Origin: Janthinobacterium sp. GW456P | GTDB taxonomy: Bacteria > Pseudomonadota > Gammaproteobacteria > Burkholderiales > Burkholderiaceae_D | NCBI RefSeq assembly: GCF_002127655.1 | Contig: NZ_NEHB01000003.1 | Span: forward strand, 1 to 64,000 | Direction of reading: 5' to 3' | Length of the DNA: 64,000 nucleotides | Part shown: piece by piece, positions 45,038 to 53,955 of the stretch | Numbering within the stretch: position 1 is the first letter of the stretch | Layout: every line of letters starts with the position of its first letter | Made by a program: the position numbers and the translations under genes | The notes under the pieces: generated by a model | Seen by the model: the letters and a program-made list of their open reading frames with translations, nothing else | What the model was told of the DNA's origin: nothing | The model's database searches: none

Positions 45038-45847
45038 TTACACGGGCACGATCTGCACGTCCACGCGCAGGGTTTCCGTGCCGCCGCCCTGGCGCACGCC
45101 GCGCACGGGCGCGGCCGAATCGTAGTCGCGCCCGATGGCCAGGCGGCAATACGCGTCCGTCATCAACCGCGCATGCGTGACGTCGATGCTGACCCAGCCC
45201 GCGAAATCCGTGTCTTCCGTCCAGGCGTCGACCCAGGCGTGGCTGGCCGCGTGGCCCGTCGTGCCCGGATCGATATAGCCGGACACATAGCGGGCCGGGA
45301 TGCCCCAGGCGTGGCAGCAGGCGAGGAACAAATGCGCGTGGTCCTGGCACACGCCGCGTCCCAGGGCCAGGGCGTCGCCGGCCGTGGTGGTGACCATGGT
45401 GGCGCCGCTTTCATACGCCACCTTGCCGACGATGTGCTCGGCCAGGCGCAGCAAATGGCCCGTGCCGGCCCTCATGCGGCGGTCCGGCAGGCTGGCGGCC
45501 GCCAGGTCCACGATGGCGGGGTTCGCTGCCGTCAGCGGCGTTGGCATGGTAAACAAGAGCGGCGACAAGGTGTCGACCAGGTTCAGCCGTCCCTTGTGCG
45601 GGTAGATGGTTTCCACCACGCCCTGGGCGACCAGGCTCAGCGACTGGTGGCTGCCGTTGATCGTCAGCATGTGCGACAGATTGCCGTAGGCATCCGTATA
45701 GGCGTGGCACTGGCCAGGCGTCGTGATTTGCCAGGAGAGTGCCCGCTGCTGCGGCTCGATACGCGGCGTCAGGTGCAGCTGCTGGATGGTGTAGGCCAGC
45801 GGTGCACTGTAGGCGTAATGGGTGGCGTGGCGGATGGTGAGCTGCAT
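45038..45847 (-). CDS. Transglutaminase-like cysteine peptidase of the Anbu cluster
   Basis: A 269-residue cytoplasmic protein. The catalytic triad is visible: Cys in LGRGVCQDHAHLF near residue 166, His in AASHAWVDAW and Asp in WVSIDVTH. An N-terminal beta domain (RHATHYAYSAPLAYTIQQL) precedes it, as in the COG1305 family. In this cluster it is predicted to cleave or transfer peptide bonds made by the neighbouring ATP-grasp ligase. Its start overlaps the alpha-E stop by one base (TGATG). Confidence 0.92.
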   Translation of the reverse strand: MQLTIRHATHYAYSAPLAYTIQQLHLTPRIEPQQRALSWQITTPGQCHAYTDAYGNLSHMLTINGSHQSLSLVAQGVVETIYPHKGRLNLVDTLSPLLFTMPTPLTAANPAIVDLAAASLPDRRMRAGTGHLLRLAEHIVGKVAYESGATMVTTTAGDALALGRGVCQDHAHLFLACCHAWGIPARYVSGYIDPGTTGHAASHAWVDAWTEDTDFAGWVSIDVTHARLMTDAYCRLAIGRDYDSAAPVRGVRQGGGTETLRVDVQIVPV

Positions 45848-46791
45848 CAGGCCGCCAGGGGAACGAGGAAGTCGCGGCTGACCCGGTTGCCCAGCTCATA
45901 GATGTTTTCTAGAAACTCCGTCAGGGTATGGTGCAAGCCGGCCTTCATGATGTCGTCGATATGGCCGAATTTCAGCTCTGCATGCAGCTTGCCGGCGAAC
46001 CGCTCCGTATCGGCCGATACGTCGTTGCGGATATGCTTCAAATTTTCCACCACGTCATCCATGCAGGCCAGCAATGACCTCGGCATGTCGCCGCGCAGCA
46101 TCAGCAATTCGGCGACGCGCGCCGGGGTGATAACGTCGCGGTACACCTTGCGGTAAATCTCGAAGCCGGAAACGGAGCGCAGCAGGGCCGCCCAGTAGTA
46201 AAAATCGCGCTGGGCGATGTCTTTCGAGGTGTCGCGCGCGCCATGGAACTTCACGTCGAGGATGCGCGCCGTATTGTCGGCCCGCTCGAGAAAAGTGCCG
46301 AGGCGGATGAAGTGGATGGCCTCGTCCTTGAGCATGGTGCCCAGGGTCACGCCGCGCGACAGGTGCGAGCGGTACTTGACCCATTCGAAGAAGGCGCTCG
46401 GGTCCGTTTCCAGCAGATTGCTTTTCAAACGTTTCTGCATGTCGAGCCAGGTGGCGTTCTGGATTTCCCACACTTCGGTCGTCAGGGTGCCCCGCACGGC
46501 GCGGGCATTTTCGCGCGCGCCCGTCAGGCAAGCGAGGATGGACGAGGGGTTGTTCGGGTCGCGCACCATGAAATCGAGCACGTCGCGCGTGTGGAAGCGG
46601 CCATATTTATGGTCGTACGCGCTTTGCAGCTCGGAAATCCCCAGTGTGGCGCGCCAGCCCTGTTCCGCGTCCTGTTCGGACTGGGGCAGCATGGACGTTT
46701 GCATGTTAACGTCCAGCATGCGCGCCGTGTTTTCCGCCCGCTCCGTGTAGCGGGCCATCCAGAACAAATGATCGGCGGTGCGGCTCAGCAT
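45847..46791 (-). CDS. Alpha-E domain protein of the Anbu cluster
   Basis: A 314-residue all-helical protein of the COG2307/DUF403 family, recognised by its start MLSRTADHLFWMARYTERAENTARM and the repeated RADNTARILDVKFH motif, each with conserved Glu/Arg-Ala-Asp/Glu-Asn. The function is not established; it always travels with a circularly permuted ATP-grasp enzyme and may be its partner. The start at 46791 is the family start and lies 7 bases inside the ATP-grasp gene. Confidence 0.92.
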   Translation of the reverse strand: MLSRTADHLFWMARYTERAENTARMLDVNMQTSMLPQSEQDAEQGWRATLGISELQSAYDHKYGRFHTRDVLDFMVRDPNNPSSILACLTGARENARAVRGTLTTEVWEIQNATWLDMQKRLKSNLLETDPSAFFEWVKYRSHLSRGVTLGTMLKDEAIHFIRLGTFLERADNTARILDVKFHGARDTSKDIAQRDFYYWAALLRSVSGFEIYRKVYRDVITPARVAELLMLRGDMPRSLLACMDDVVENLKHIRNDVSADTERFAGKLHAELKFGHIDDIMKAGLHHTLTEFLENIYELGNRVSRDFLVPLAA

Positions 46792-48254
46792 GTTTTCTCT
46801 CCTGCAAAAGCTGCTTTTTCTTCTGATAATGTGGCTTCCAATACCCAGGTATCTTTGGTGCCGCCCCCCTGCGAGGAATTGACGACCAGCGAGCCTTCGC
46901 CGAGCGCCACGCGGGTCAGGCCGCCCGGCACCATGGAAATCGTCTTGCCGGACAGCACGAACGGGCGCAGATCGATATGGCGCGGCGCGATGCCGGCCTC
47001 GACATACGTGGGGCAGGCCGACAGGGCGAGTGTCGGCTGGGCGATGTAGCCGCCCGGATTGGCCAGCAGGCGCTGGCGGAAATCCTCGATCTGCGCGGCG
47101 CTCGACGCCGGCCCCACCAGCATGCCGTAGCCGCCCGCGCCATGCACTTCCTTGACCACCAGTTTCGGCAAATTCGCCAGCACGTAGGACAGATCGGCCG
47201 CCTTGCGGCACTGGTAGGTGGGCACGTTGTTCAAGATCGGCTCCTGCGACAGGTAAAACTTGATCATGTCGGGCACGAAAGGGTAGATCGACTTGTCGTC
47301 GGCCACGCCCGTGCCGATGGCGTTGGCCAAGGTGACTCGTCCCGCGCGGTAGACGGACAGCAGGCCCGGCACGCCCAGCGAGGAATCCGAGCGGAAGGCC
47401 AGCGGATCGAGGAAGTCGTCGTCGACCCTGCGGTAGATGACGTCGACGCGCCTGGGGCCGCGCGTGGTGCGCATGTAGACGGAGTTGTCGTTGACAAACA
47501 AATCCTTGCCCTCGACCAGTTCCACGCCCATCTGCTGGGCCAGGAAAGCGTGCTCGAAATAGGCGGAGTTGTACATGCCCGGCGTCATGACGACGACCGT
47601 GGGGTCGTCCACGCCCATCGGCGCGACGGAGCGCAGGTTGTCGAGCAGCATGTCCGGGTAATGGTCGACGGGCGCGATGCGGTTGCGCGCGAACAGTTCC
47701 GGGAACAGCCGCATCATCATCTTGCGGTCTTCCAGCATGTAGGACACGCCCGAGGGCACGCGCAGATTGTCTTCCAGTACATAGAATTCGCCCTGGCCCG
47801 CGCGCACGATGTCGACGCCGGCGATGTGCGCATAAATGTCGGAGGCGACGGCAATGCCCTGCATTTCCGGGCGGTACTGGGCATTCTTGTAGATTTGTTC
47901 GGCGGGAATGATGCCCGCCTTGATGATGTTTTGCTCATGATAAATATCATGGATAAACATGTTCAAGGCTTGCACGCGCTGGACCAGGCCCGTCTGCATC
48001 TGCGCCCATTCGGCGGCGGGGATGATGCGCGGGATGGTGTCGAATGGAATCAGGCGTTCCGTGCCGGCATCGTCGCCGTAGACGGCGAACGTGATGCCGA
48101 CGCGGCGGAACGTCAGGTCGGCTTCGGCCCGCTTGTGGGCGATGGTTTCGGGCGATTGCTGTTCCAGCCAGTTGTTGAATTCACGATAGTGTTCACGTAC
48201 CTTGCTGTCCGTACCCACGTCATCTGCAGTCATTTCATTGAAAAAATTTGCCAT
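46785..48254 (-). CDS. Circularly permuted ATP-grasp ligase (COG2308)
   Basis: A 489-residue enzyme. Start at 48254 (MANFFNEMTADDV) follows AGGGAA; longer frames upstream have no family content. Motifs include GQGEFYVLEDNLRVPSG with the metal-binding Glu and Asn, KEVHGAGGYGMLVGP as the permuted glycine-rich loop, and HIDLRPFVL. Such ligases form amide bonds from carboxylates and ATP; computational work has proposed that this group makes a peptide tag or peptide-like metabolite. It is the first gene of the four-gene Anbu unit and follows the histidine kinase by 169 bases. Confidence 0.93.
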   Translation of the reverse strand: MANFFNEMTADDVGTDSKVREHYREFNNWLEQQSPETIAHKRAEADLTFRRVGITFAVYGDDAGTERLIPFDTIPRIIPAAEWAQMQTGLVQRVQALNMFIHDIYHEQNIIKAGIIPAEQIYKNAQYRPEMQGIAVASDIYAHIAGVDIVRAGQGEFYVLEDNLRVPSGVSYMLEDRKMMMRLFPELFARNRIAPVDHYPDMLLDNLRSVAPMGVDDPTVVVMTPGMYNSAYFEHAFLAQQMGVELVEGKDLFVNDNSVYMRTTRGPRRVDVIYRRVDDDFLDPLAFRSDSSLGVPGLLSVYRAGRVTLANAIGTGVADDKSIYPFVPDMIKFYLSQEPILNNVPTYQCRKAADLSYVLANLPKLVVKEVHGAGGYGMLVGPASSAAQIEDFRQRLLANPGGYIAQPTLALSACPTYVEAGIAPRHIDLRPFVLSGKTISMVPGGLTRVALGEGSLVVNSSQGGGTKDTWVLEATLSEEKAAFAGEKTC

Positions 48255-48423
48255 GTTGTGATTTCCCTTGAGCCGTGTCTGACTATTGCTCAGCAGGAAG
48301 CGTGCCAATGGGGTACACCCGAAAGCATAAAAAAATGACCACTTTTGTGGCGTAAAACCGTCATTCGCACCGCTTTGGTGCGCTACGGCAGCGATTTTGC
48401 AGGCAGATGGGGCGCAGCTGCGA

Positions 48424-49551
48424 TCAGGCGTCCGGCGTGACGAAGGGCCGGCAATCGATCGGCAGGTCGATGGTAAACGTGGTGCCCGTTTCCGGCGCAC
48501 TGTCGACCAGCGCGCTGCCGCCGTGGCTTTCCGCCACGTTTTGCACGAAGGGCAGGCCGATGCCCCAGCCGGGCGCGTTGCCTTCGTGCTCGCGGCGCAG
48601 GTATTCGAAAATGCGCTCGGTCTGTTCCTGCGCGATGTTGCTGCCCGTGTTGTGCACGCTCAAAATCATGCGTTCGCGCAAACTGTCGACATGAATATGG
48701 ATGGGACCGTCGTCGCCATACTTGACGGCATTACCCACGAGGTTTTCCAGGGCCCGCCGCAGCGAATTCTCGCACCACCAGCCGGTGACAGAGACGCCCG
48801 TGACCTGGCATTTTCCGGGATGGCCCGTATTGACGCTATCGCCGACCTTGTGCACCAGCGGCAGGATATCGAAGCGCTGCAGCACCAGCGGCAGCTTTTG
48901 CCCCCGGTGGTAGCTGAGCGTATCGAGCAACTCCTGGATCATCTCGTCGAGGCGCTTGCCGTGCTCGATGATTTTCGACGCCAGGGCCGGCACATCGAGC
49001 TGCTGCGGGCGCCGCTGCAGCAGTTGGGCGCTGTTGAGCATGACGGACAGGGGATTGCGCATGTCGTGCGACAGCCCGGCGGCGATGCGGCGCTGAAAAC
49101 TATCGTGCATGGCGGTAAATTCCAGGATGGCTTCGCGGATGCCCGTATCGATCGAGGCATTGATGATCTTCCAGTCCCGGCGCCGCAGCGGTACGCCCGC
49201 CTCGAGGGCCGCATCGGCGAAGCAGTCGCGGAAAATCTGGTACTCCTGGATTACCTGTTCCGGGCCATAGCTGGTCATGCGCGCCCGTTCGTTGCCATGC
49301 ACGGCCGGGGCGTTGGTATTGCTGGCGGCATTGTCGCGCGGATAGCCGGGCGTGAGCGCTTCGGCCAGGTTGTCGAAGAAGGCGGGCAAGGTGTTGATGA
49401 GGATAGGCGTGAGCAAGGCGTCGGCGCCGCGTACCTTGGCGCGCACTTCGTGTTCCCACTGCGTCAGCACGGCATCGCGCATGCTGAAGATGCGCCGCGT
49501 GCGCGCGGGCATGTCCAGCGCATGCATTTTCTGGTCAGAGGCATAGGTCAT
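48424..49551 (-). CDS. Sensor histidine kinase with RsbRD-type N-terminal domain
   Basis: A 375-residue soluble kinase. Residues about 15-150 match the RsbRD helical domain of stress-response regulators (RIFSMRDAVLTQWEHEVRAK, LPAFFDNLAEAL, VIQEYQIFRDCF). Then come HisKA with the phosphoacceptor His in LSHDMRNPLSVML and HATPase_c with NLVGNAVKYG and GWGIGLPFV. There is no transmembrane helix and no adjacent response regulator, so it is an orphan. ATG at 49551 follows GGGGAG. It is on the same strand just upstream of the Anbu cluster and may respond to the same stress. Confidence 0.88.
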   Translation of the reverse strand: MTYASDQKMHALDMPARTRRIFSMRDAVLTQWEHEVRAKVRGADALLTPILINTLPAFFDNLAEALTPGYPRDNAASNTNAPAVHGNERARMTSYGPEQVIQEYQIFRDCFADAALEAGVPLRRRDWKIINASIDTGIREAILEFTAMHDSFQRRIAAGLSHDMRNPLSVMLNSAQLLQRRPQQLDVPALASKIIEHGKRLDEMIQELLDTLSYHRGQKLPLVLQRFDILPLVHKVGDSVNTGHPGKCQVTGVSVTGWWCENSLRRALENLVGNAVKYGDDGPIHIHVDSLRERMILSVHNTGSNIAQEQTERIFEYLRREHEGNAPGWGIGLPFVQNVAESHGGSALVDSAPETGTTFTIDLPIDCRPFVTPDA

Positions 49552-49634
49552 CGCGGCTCCCCATCGACATCCCGGCATCCGCGCGATGCAAGGCGGGAGC
49601 TACAGTATCCTCCAAATCGGCGCGCAGGTGGTGT

Positions 49635-50507
49635 TCAATTTGGCGCGCGGGCGCCTGTCATGACGGCGCTCAAATGGCTGAGGGCCGCATCCCATTGCTC
49701 CAGCGAAAAGTTCTGCGGGTCGTCATGACCATTCGCAAAGCCCGTATCGAGCACGGCGTGGAAGGCGGGGATCAGCCACGTGCCCTTGCGCACGCTGGCG
49801 GCGATGTACAGCAGGGCCAGTCGCTCGTATTGCGCGGGAGTAAAGCCGGGATCGGGCGCCAGCCCGTCGTTGCCCTTGCCGCCGCCGGGCACCGAGCGGC
49901 GCGGCTGCACCAATTCCACGTGCAGGAACAATCCCGTCAGCGACGGTTTGTCCTTTTCCAGCTTGCTGGCGTAGCCGGGCGTGCCGAAGTCGCGCACGGC
50001 CAAGGAAGCGCCGAGGCGGTTCACGTAGACATGGCCTTTCGGACCGCCGCCCAGCGCCGGATTGCGCAAGCTGAAGTCGTTGAAGTCCCAGCTGGCGTCG
50101 TTGATGTGGCCGGGAATGGTTTCGTTGAGAAAATTCGGGTAACTGGTGTCGTGGATGACGAAATAGCGGGCCATGGGCGCGGCCAGCCGGCCCGCGGCGC
50201 GCGACAGTGGTGCATCGACGGCGCCGCCCGCGTCCGCCTCGGCGATGCCTTGTCCGGCCAGCCAGGCGCGCAGGGCGATGGGGTCGATGCCAGTGCGCTG
50301 GCCGACGTGCCCGGCAAGAAAGGCCGGCAGCGGCGCGCTGTCGCCCAGGCGCGCATACAGTTTCACGGGGCGCAGCAGACACGTGGCTTGCGCCCGCGCA
50401 TCGCCCTTGAAGCCGCTTTTCCAGGCGGCGTAAGGGCAGGCGGCTTGCTTTTGCGCAGCGGCGGGCAGGGACATGCAGAGCAGTAACAGCAGGGCAGGGA
50501 GTTTCAT
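49635..50507 (-). CDS. Secreted protein, N-acetylmuramoyl-L-alanine amidase-like
   Basis: A 290-residue protein with a signal peptide (MKLPALLLLLCMSLPAAAQ). ARYFVIHDTSYPNF resembles the first zinc-His strand of Amidase_2 enzymes, LFLHVELVQPR the IGIEL strand, FTPAQYERLALLYIAAS the substrate helix, and GHDDPQNFSLEQWD the last metal-His/Asp motif. Similarity is by pattern only and the middle His seen in AmpD/AmiD is not obvious. If correct, it cleaves peptide from peptidoglycan. A long hairpin at 50551 separates it from the receptor gene upstream. Confidence 0.55.
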   Translation of the reverse strand: MKLPALLLLLCMSLPAAAQKQAACPYAAWKSGFKGDARAQATCLLRPVKLYARLGDSAPLPAFLAGHVGQRTGIDPIALRAWLAGQGIAEADAGGAVDAPLSRAAGRLAAPMARYFVIHDTSYPNFLNETIPGHINDASWDFNDFSLRNPALGGGPKGHVYVNRLGASLAVRDFGTPGYASKLEKDKPSLTGLFLHVELVQPRRSVPGGGKGNDGLAPDPGFTPAQYERLALLYIAASVRKGTWLIPAFHAVLDTGFANGHDDPQNFSLEQWDAALSHLSAVMTGARAPN

Positions 50508-50550
50508 GCGGGCATTGTCGCCCAAATCCGGCCGTTGGCACAGGCGCGCA

Positions 50551-50583
50551 CGCGAAGCTGCCAAGAGAAGCGGCAGCTTCGCG
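50551..50583 (-). terminator. Perfect 12-bp hairpin between the TonB receptor and the amidase-like gene
   Basis: CGCGAAGCTGCC and GGCAGCTTCGCG are exact inverted arms with a 9-base loop, 10 bases after the receptor stop. There is no T-run on either side, so it is either a factor-dependent terminator or an mRNA-stabilising stem rather than a classical intrinsic terminator. Confidence 0.5.
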
Positions 50584-50592
50584 TCGGCCGGG

Positions 50593-52809
50593 TTAAAACG
50601 CCACGCTGCCCGACACGACGAAGGTGCGCGGCGCGGCCAGCACCAGGCTGCCCGCGTCGAACGAGGAGACGGCCGAGGCCCAATAGCTGCGGTCGGCCAC
50701 GTTGTCGATGCGCGCACGCAAGGTCACGTCATGGCCCGCCACCTGCGTCAGGTAGCGCGCGCCGATGTCGACGCGGGTCCACGATGGCAGCTGCTTGCTG
50801 TTGGCCAGATCCGCATACTGCGTCGAGGTGTAGACGGTGCGGGCATTCAGGCTCAGGCCAGGCGCGCCGGGCACGTCCCATTCGCCGCCCACGCTGAGCT
50901 GTGTTTTGGGCGCGCCGATGGCGTTCTTGCCGTTGTTGGCGGGCTTGTCCGTCTTGCGCTGTTCCGTATCGAGCCACGTCAGGCCGCCCAGCAGGCGCAC
51001 GCCCGCCATCGGCGAGCCGAAGACGGACAGTTCCAGGCCCTGGTTGCGCTGTTCGCCCGACAGCGTGGCGCGCGAGCCGACGATGGCCGGCAAGGGTTTT
51101 GCCGTCGAGAACAGCGCGGCGCTCATGCCCAGCCGGCCGCCGTCATACTTGATGCCGATTTCCTTCTGCTTCGACTTGTATGGGGCGAAGACTTCGCCAT
51201 GGTTGCTGACCAGCTGGTTTTCCTTGCCATCGAAGTAGGTACCGCTGGCGACGGGCCCCTTGACCAGCGCCTCGATGTAGTTGGCGTACAGCGACACGTT
51301 CTTGCCTGCCTTGTAGACGATGCCGGCCACGGGCGTGGTGGCGCTCTTGTCATAGCTGGAATATTGCACGGCCGTACCATAGGCATACGCCGCATCGCGG
51401 ATCTGCTGGCGACGCAGGCCCACGGTCAGCAGCAGCCGGTCGTCGAGGAAGGCCATGGTATCGGCCACGGCGTAGCTGTTGAGGATAGTCTTTTGCGTCA
51501 GGCGCGGGTCGCTCATCACGCCACCCGAGTTCGCGGGCAGGGTGGGTGGCATGGCCACGTCCAGCGGACGATAGATATTTGTCGGCAAGCCAGCGTAATC
51601 GCTGATCGCATACGCATTTTTCGCCTCATTCCAGTGGCCGGACCAGCTGGCCACCAGGGTGTGGCGGACGGTGCCGGTATTGAGTTTTCCGCGCACGCCC
51701 AGTTCTCCCGTGCGGATTTCCTGCTTGCGCGCATTGTCGAAGCGGTACACGCTGGCATCGCCATTGAGCGAGCTCAACGTCGGCTGGGCCAGGCTGTTCG
51801 CTTCGTTCGTCGAGCGGCTGCCGAACGCGGCCCAGGCCACCACATCGCTGGCGAGGTCGACTTCGGCGCGCGCCGTGCCGAACACGTCATGCTCCTTCGA
51901 ATAGCTCCATGGCTGGGCAAAGTTCTTCGACGCATCGGGTGCGCCTGGCAAGGCCGTCAGGCTGCCCGTATTGACGGAGGGACGCGGCGCCGTCAAATCG
52001 AAATTCTGGTAGCCGGCGTCGGCCGACAAGCGATAGCCGCGGCCCCGGTAATCGAGGCCGACCGAGAACATGCCCACGTCGTGGTCTTCGCGCTTGATGC
52101 CGGTTTCGCCCTGGCGCTTGGCGGCGTTCACGCGCACGCCGAATTCCTGGTGCTCGCCGAAGCGGCGCGCCACGTCGACAGCCGCGTAGGCATGGCCGCC
52201 CGATTCCACGCCCACGGTCAGTTCCGTCAGCGGCGCGTTGCCGGCGCGTTTGGGCATCAGATTGATGGCGCCGCCAATGCCGCTGCCGCCCGGGGCCGCG
52301 CCGTTGAGGAAGGCGCTGGCGCCGCGGAACACTTCCACGCGTTCCAATAGTTCCGGCGAGACATATTGACGGGGCAAGACGCCGTACAGGCCGTTGTACG
52401 CGACGTCATCGGAATCGAGGGCGAAGCCGCGGATCACATACACTTCCTGGAAATTGCCGTAGCCGCGAGACATGCGCACGGCGGCATCGCTCTGCAGCAA
52501 GTCGCCCACGCTGCGCGCTTGCTGGTCGGCAATGAATTGCTGCGTATAACTGGTGCTGCCGAAGGGCGAGTCCATCATGTCCACGGAGCCGAGAATGCCC
52601 ATGCGGCCGCCGCGCGCCACCTGGCCGCCCGCATACGCCTTCGACAAACCTTGCGCCGAGGCGTCGGCCGAAGCATTCACGACGACCGTGGGCATGGTTG
52701 GCGCGTCGCCGGCCGATGCCGTGGTGGCGATGGTTTGCGCATGGGCGCTGCTGGCCAGCAGGAAAGCGGCCAGGGCGAAGGGCGTGGGGGCGAGAGGGAA
52801 GGTGCGCAT
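50593..52809 (-). CDS. TonB-dependent siderophore receptor
   Basis: A 738-residue outer-membrane receptor. A signal peptide ends at residue 25 (SSAHAQ). The plug domain carries TSYTQQFIADQQARSVGDLLQ, YVIRGFALDSDDVAYNG and ERVEVFRGASAFLNGAAPGG, typical of siderophore receptors. The barrel ends in VVSGSVAF with terminal Phe. A near-consensus Fur box lies just upstream (52829-52847), so it should be induced by iron starvation. No siderophore synthesis genes are in view, so it may take up a foreign or distantly encoded siderophore. Confidence 0.95.
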   Translation of the reverse strand: MRTFPLAPTPFALAAFLLASSAHAQTIATTASAGDAPTMPTVVVNASADASAQGLSKAYAGGQVARGGRMGILGSVDMMDSPFGSTSYTQQFIADQQARSVGDLLQSDAAVRMSRGYGNFQEVYVIRGFALDSDDVAYNGLYGVLPRQYVSPELLERVEVFRGASAFLNGAAPGGSGIGGAINLMPKRAGNAPLTELTVGVESGGHAYAAVDVARRFGEHQEFGVRVNAAKRQGETGIKREDHDVGMFSVGLDYRGRGYRLSADAGYQNFDLTAPRPSVNTGSLTALPGAPDASKNFAQPWSYSKEHDVFGTARAEVDLASDVVAWAAFGSRSTNEANSLAQPTLSSLNGDASVYRFDNARKQEIRTGELGVRGKLNTGTVRHTLVASWSGHWNEAKNAYAISDYAGLPTNIYRPLDVAMPPTLPANSGGVMSDPRLTQKTILNSYAVADTMAFLDDRLLLTVGLRRQQIRDAAYAYGTAVQYSSYDKSATTPVAGIVYKAGKNVSLYANYIEALVKGPVASGTYFDGKENQLVSNHGEVFAPYKSKQKEIGIKYDGGRLGMSAALFSTAKPLPAIVGSRATLSGEQRNQGLELSVFGSPMAGVRLLGGLTWLDTEQRKTDKPANNGKNAIGAPKTQLSVGGEWDVPGAPGLSLNARTVYTSTQYADLANSKQLPSWTRVDIGARYLTQVAGHDVTLRARIDNVADRSYWASAVSSFDAGSLVLAAPRTFVVSGSVAF

Positions 52810-52828
52810 GTCTTATCTGGATATTAAT

Positions 52829-52847
52829 GAGAATGATTATCATTATA
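52829..52847 (-). promoter_or_regulatory. Fur box upstream of the siderophore receptor
   Basis: GAGAATGATTATCATTATA matches the 19-base Fur consensus at 16 positions. It lies 20-38 bases before the receptor start, where bound Fur would block transcription. It may also affect the divergent TonB-like gene at 53041. Confidence 0.85.
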
Positions 52848-53040
52848 TTCCAGAGCGGCGCGGGATGTGGAAAAGTGTGAGAATGCTGTCGTAACTCGCC
52901 ATTTTTACAACAGCCGACCCGCCTGGGTACTGGAATCTGGCGTAAAAAGGCGCACCAGCCGATACCTTATGGATTTATTAATGTCTATGGTCAAGTTTCG
53001 ATAAAATAAGCCATCGCGCCCGGCGCCCACAGGAAACCGC

Positions 53041-53712
53041 ATGTCATTGCACCGCCATCTACAGTCCACTTCCATGCGCATGCGGCGGGGCTTGAGCCTG
53101 AAAGGCGTGGCCGTCGCGCTGATCCTGGCCATGCACGCGCTGGGCCTGTATTTCCTGCTGCTGCCGGCGCGGCAGCTCAAGCAATACACGGAAGTGGCCT
53201 TCATGACCTTGCTGCCGCCCCGGCCCACGCCGCCGGCGCCGCCGATGGCCATGCCGTCCCCCATGCCGATTCCCGTGCCGCGCGCGCGGGCTCAGGTTCC
53301 GTCCGTCGTGCCTGACATGCCGCCCGTGACAGCAGAAGCCATCACCATGCCCGCCGAGGAATTGTCCGCCGCGCCCCCGAACGCGCTAGCTGGCCCCGAT
53401 TTGCGCACGCGCGCCCGGCTGGCCGCGGGCGCCGCCGACAAGGCCTTGCGTGGCGAACTCAAGCAACAACAGCCATGGCTGGCCGCGGCCGACCTCAAAG
53501 GCGACAGTGCGTTCCAGAAACAGGTCGCCTCCGCCTGGCGCGGCGGCCCCGTCATCCGCGTAGAGGAATACCTGACGGCCGATGGGCGTCCCGCCACGCG
53601 CGTCGTCAACCCCGGCGGCGCCACGTGCTTTGGGCTGGATGCGAACCCGGGCGCGGGAGCCGATCCGTTCAAGACGGGCGGCAAGGTCAAAAGAGTGCCT
53701 TGCCCTGGTTGA
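53041..53712 (+). CDS. Proline-rich membrane-anchored protein, TonB-like N-terminus without a TonB domain
   Basis: A 223-residue protein of unknown family. A basic start (residues 1-20) is followed by one hydrophobic helix (VAVALILAMHALGLYFLLLP) and a proline-rich stretch (LPPRPTPPAPPMAMPSPMP), the layout of TonB N-termini, which also often carry His in the helix as here. The C-terminal 100 residues (PVIRVEEYLTADGRPATRVV, CFGLDANPG) do not look like a TonB C-terminal domain. Two late Cys could form a disulphide. It is divergent from the siderophore receptor. Start at 53041 has AGGAAA upstream. Confidence 0.75.
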   Translation: MSLHRHLQSTSMRMRRGLSLKGVAVALILAMHALGLYFLLLPARQLKQYTEVAFMTLLPPRPTPPAPPMAMPSPMPIPVPRARAQVPSVVPDMPPVTAEAITMPAEELSAAPPNALAGPDLRTRARLAAGAADKALRGELKQQQPWLAAADLKGDSAFQKQVASAWRGGPVIRVEEYLTADGRPATRVVNPGGATCFGLDANPGAGADPFKTGGKVKRVPCPG

Positions 53713-53733
53713 GCCGGATTGACGGCTGCGTAG

Positions 53734-53808
53734 GTCAGATTAGCGCAGCGTCATCTGACAAGCTGCGTGGGAGCGCTTGTCGGCTTACGCCCTGCGGGCT
53801 AAGCCGAC
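53734..53808. repeat. REP-like element of two adjacent hairpins
   Basis: First hairpin: GTCAGAT (53734-53740) with ATCTGAC (53753-53759). Second hairpin: GTCGGCTTA (53779-53787) with TAAGCCGAC (53800-53808), with an inner GCCC/GGGC stem. Both have the GTCxGxTTA-type arms common in dispersed intergenic repeats of Proteobacteria. It follows the TonB-like gene by 21 bases and may end its transcript. Confidence 0.65.
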
Positions 53809-53955
53809 CTGCGATGGAATCGGGCAGCGCGACGCCGGCATAGACCGCGCGATGTGCAGGGTTTTAGGGTTGGAATTAGGGGATGCCATCCCCGGCTGGG
53901 TCTCAAATATGCTAAGTTGCGTCTGCAAATCTTGTCGACACGACCCAGGACGCCC

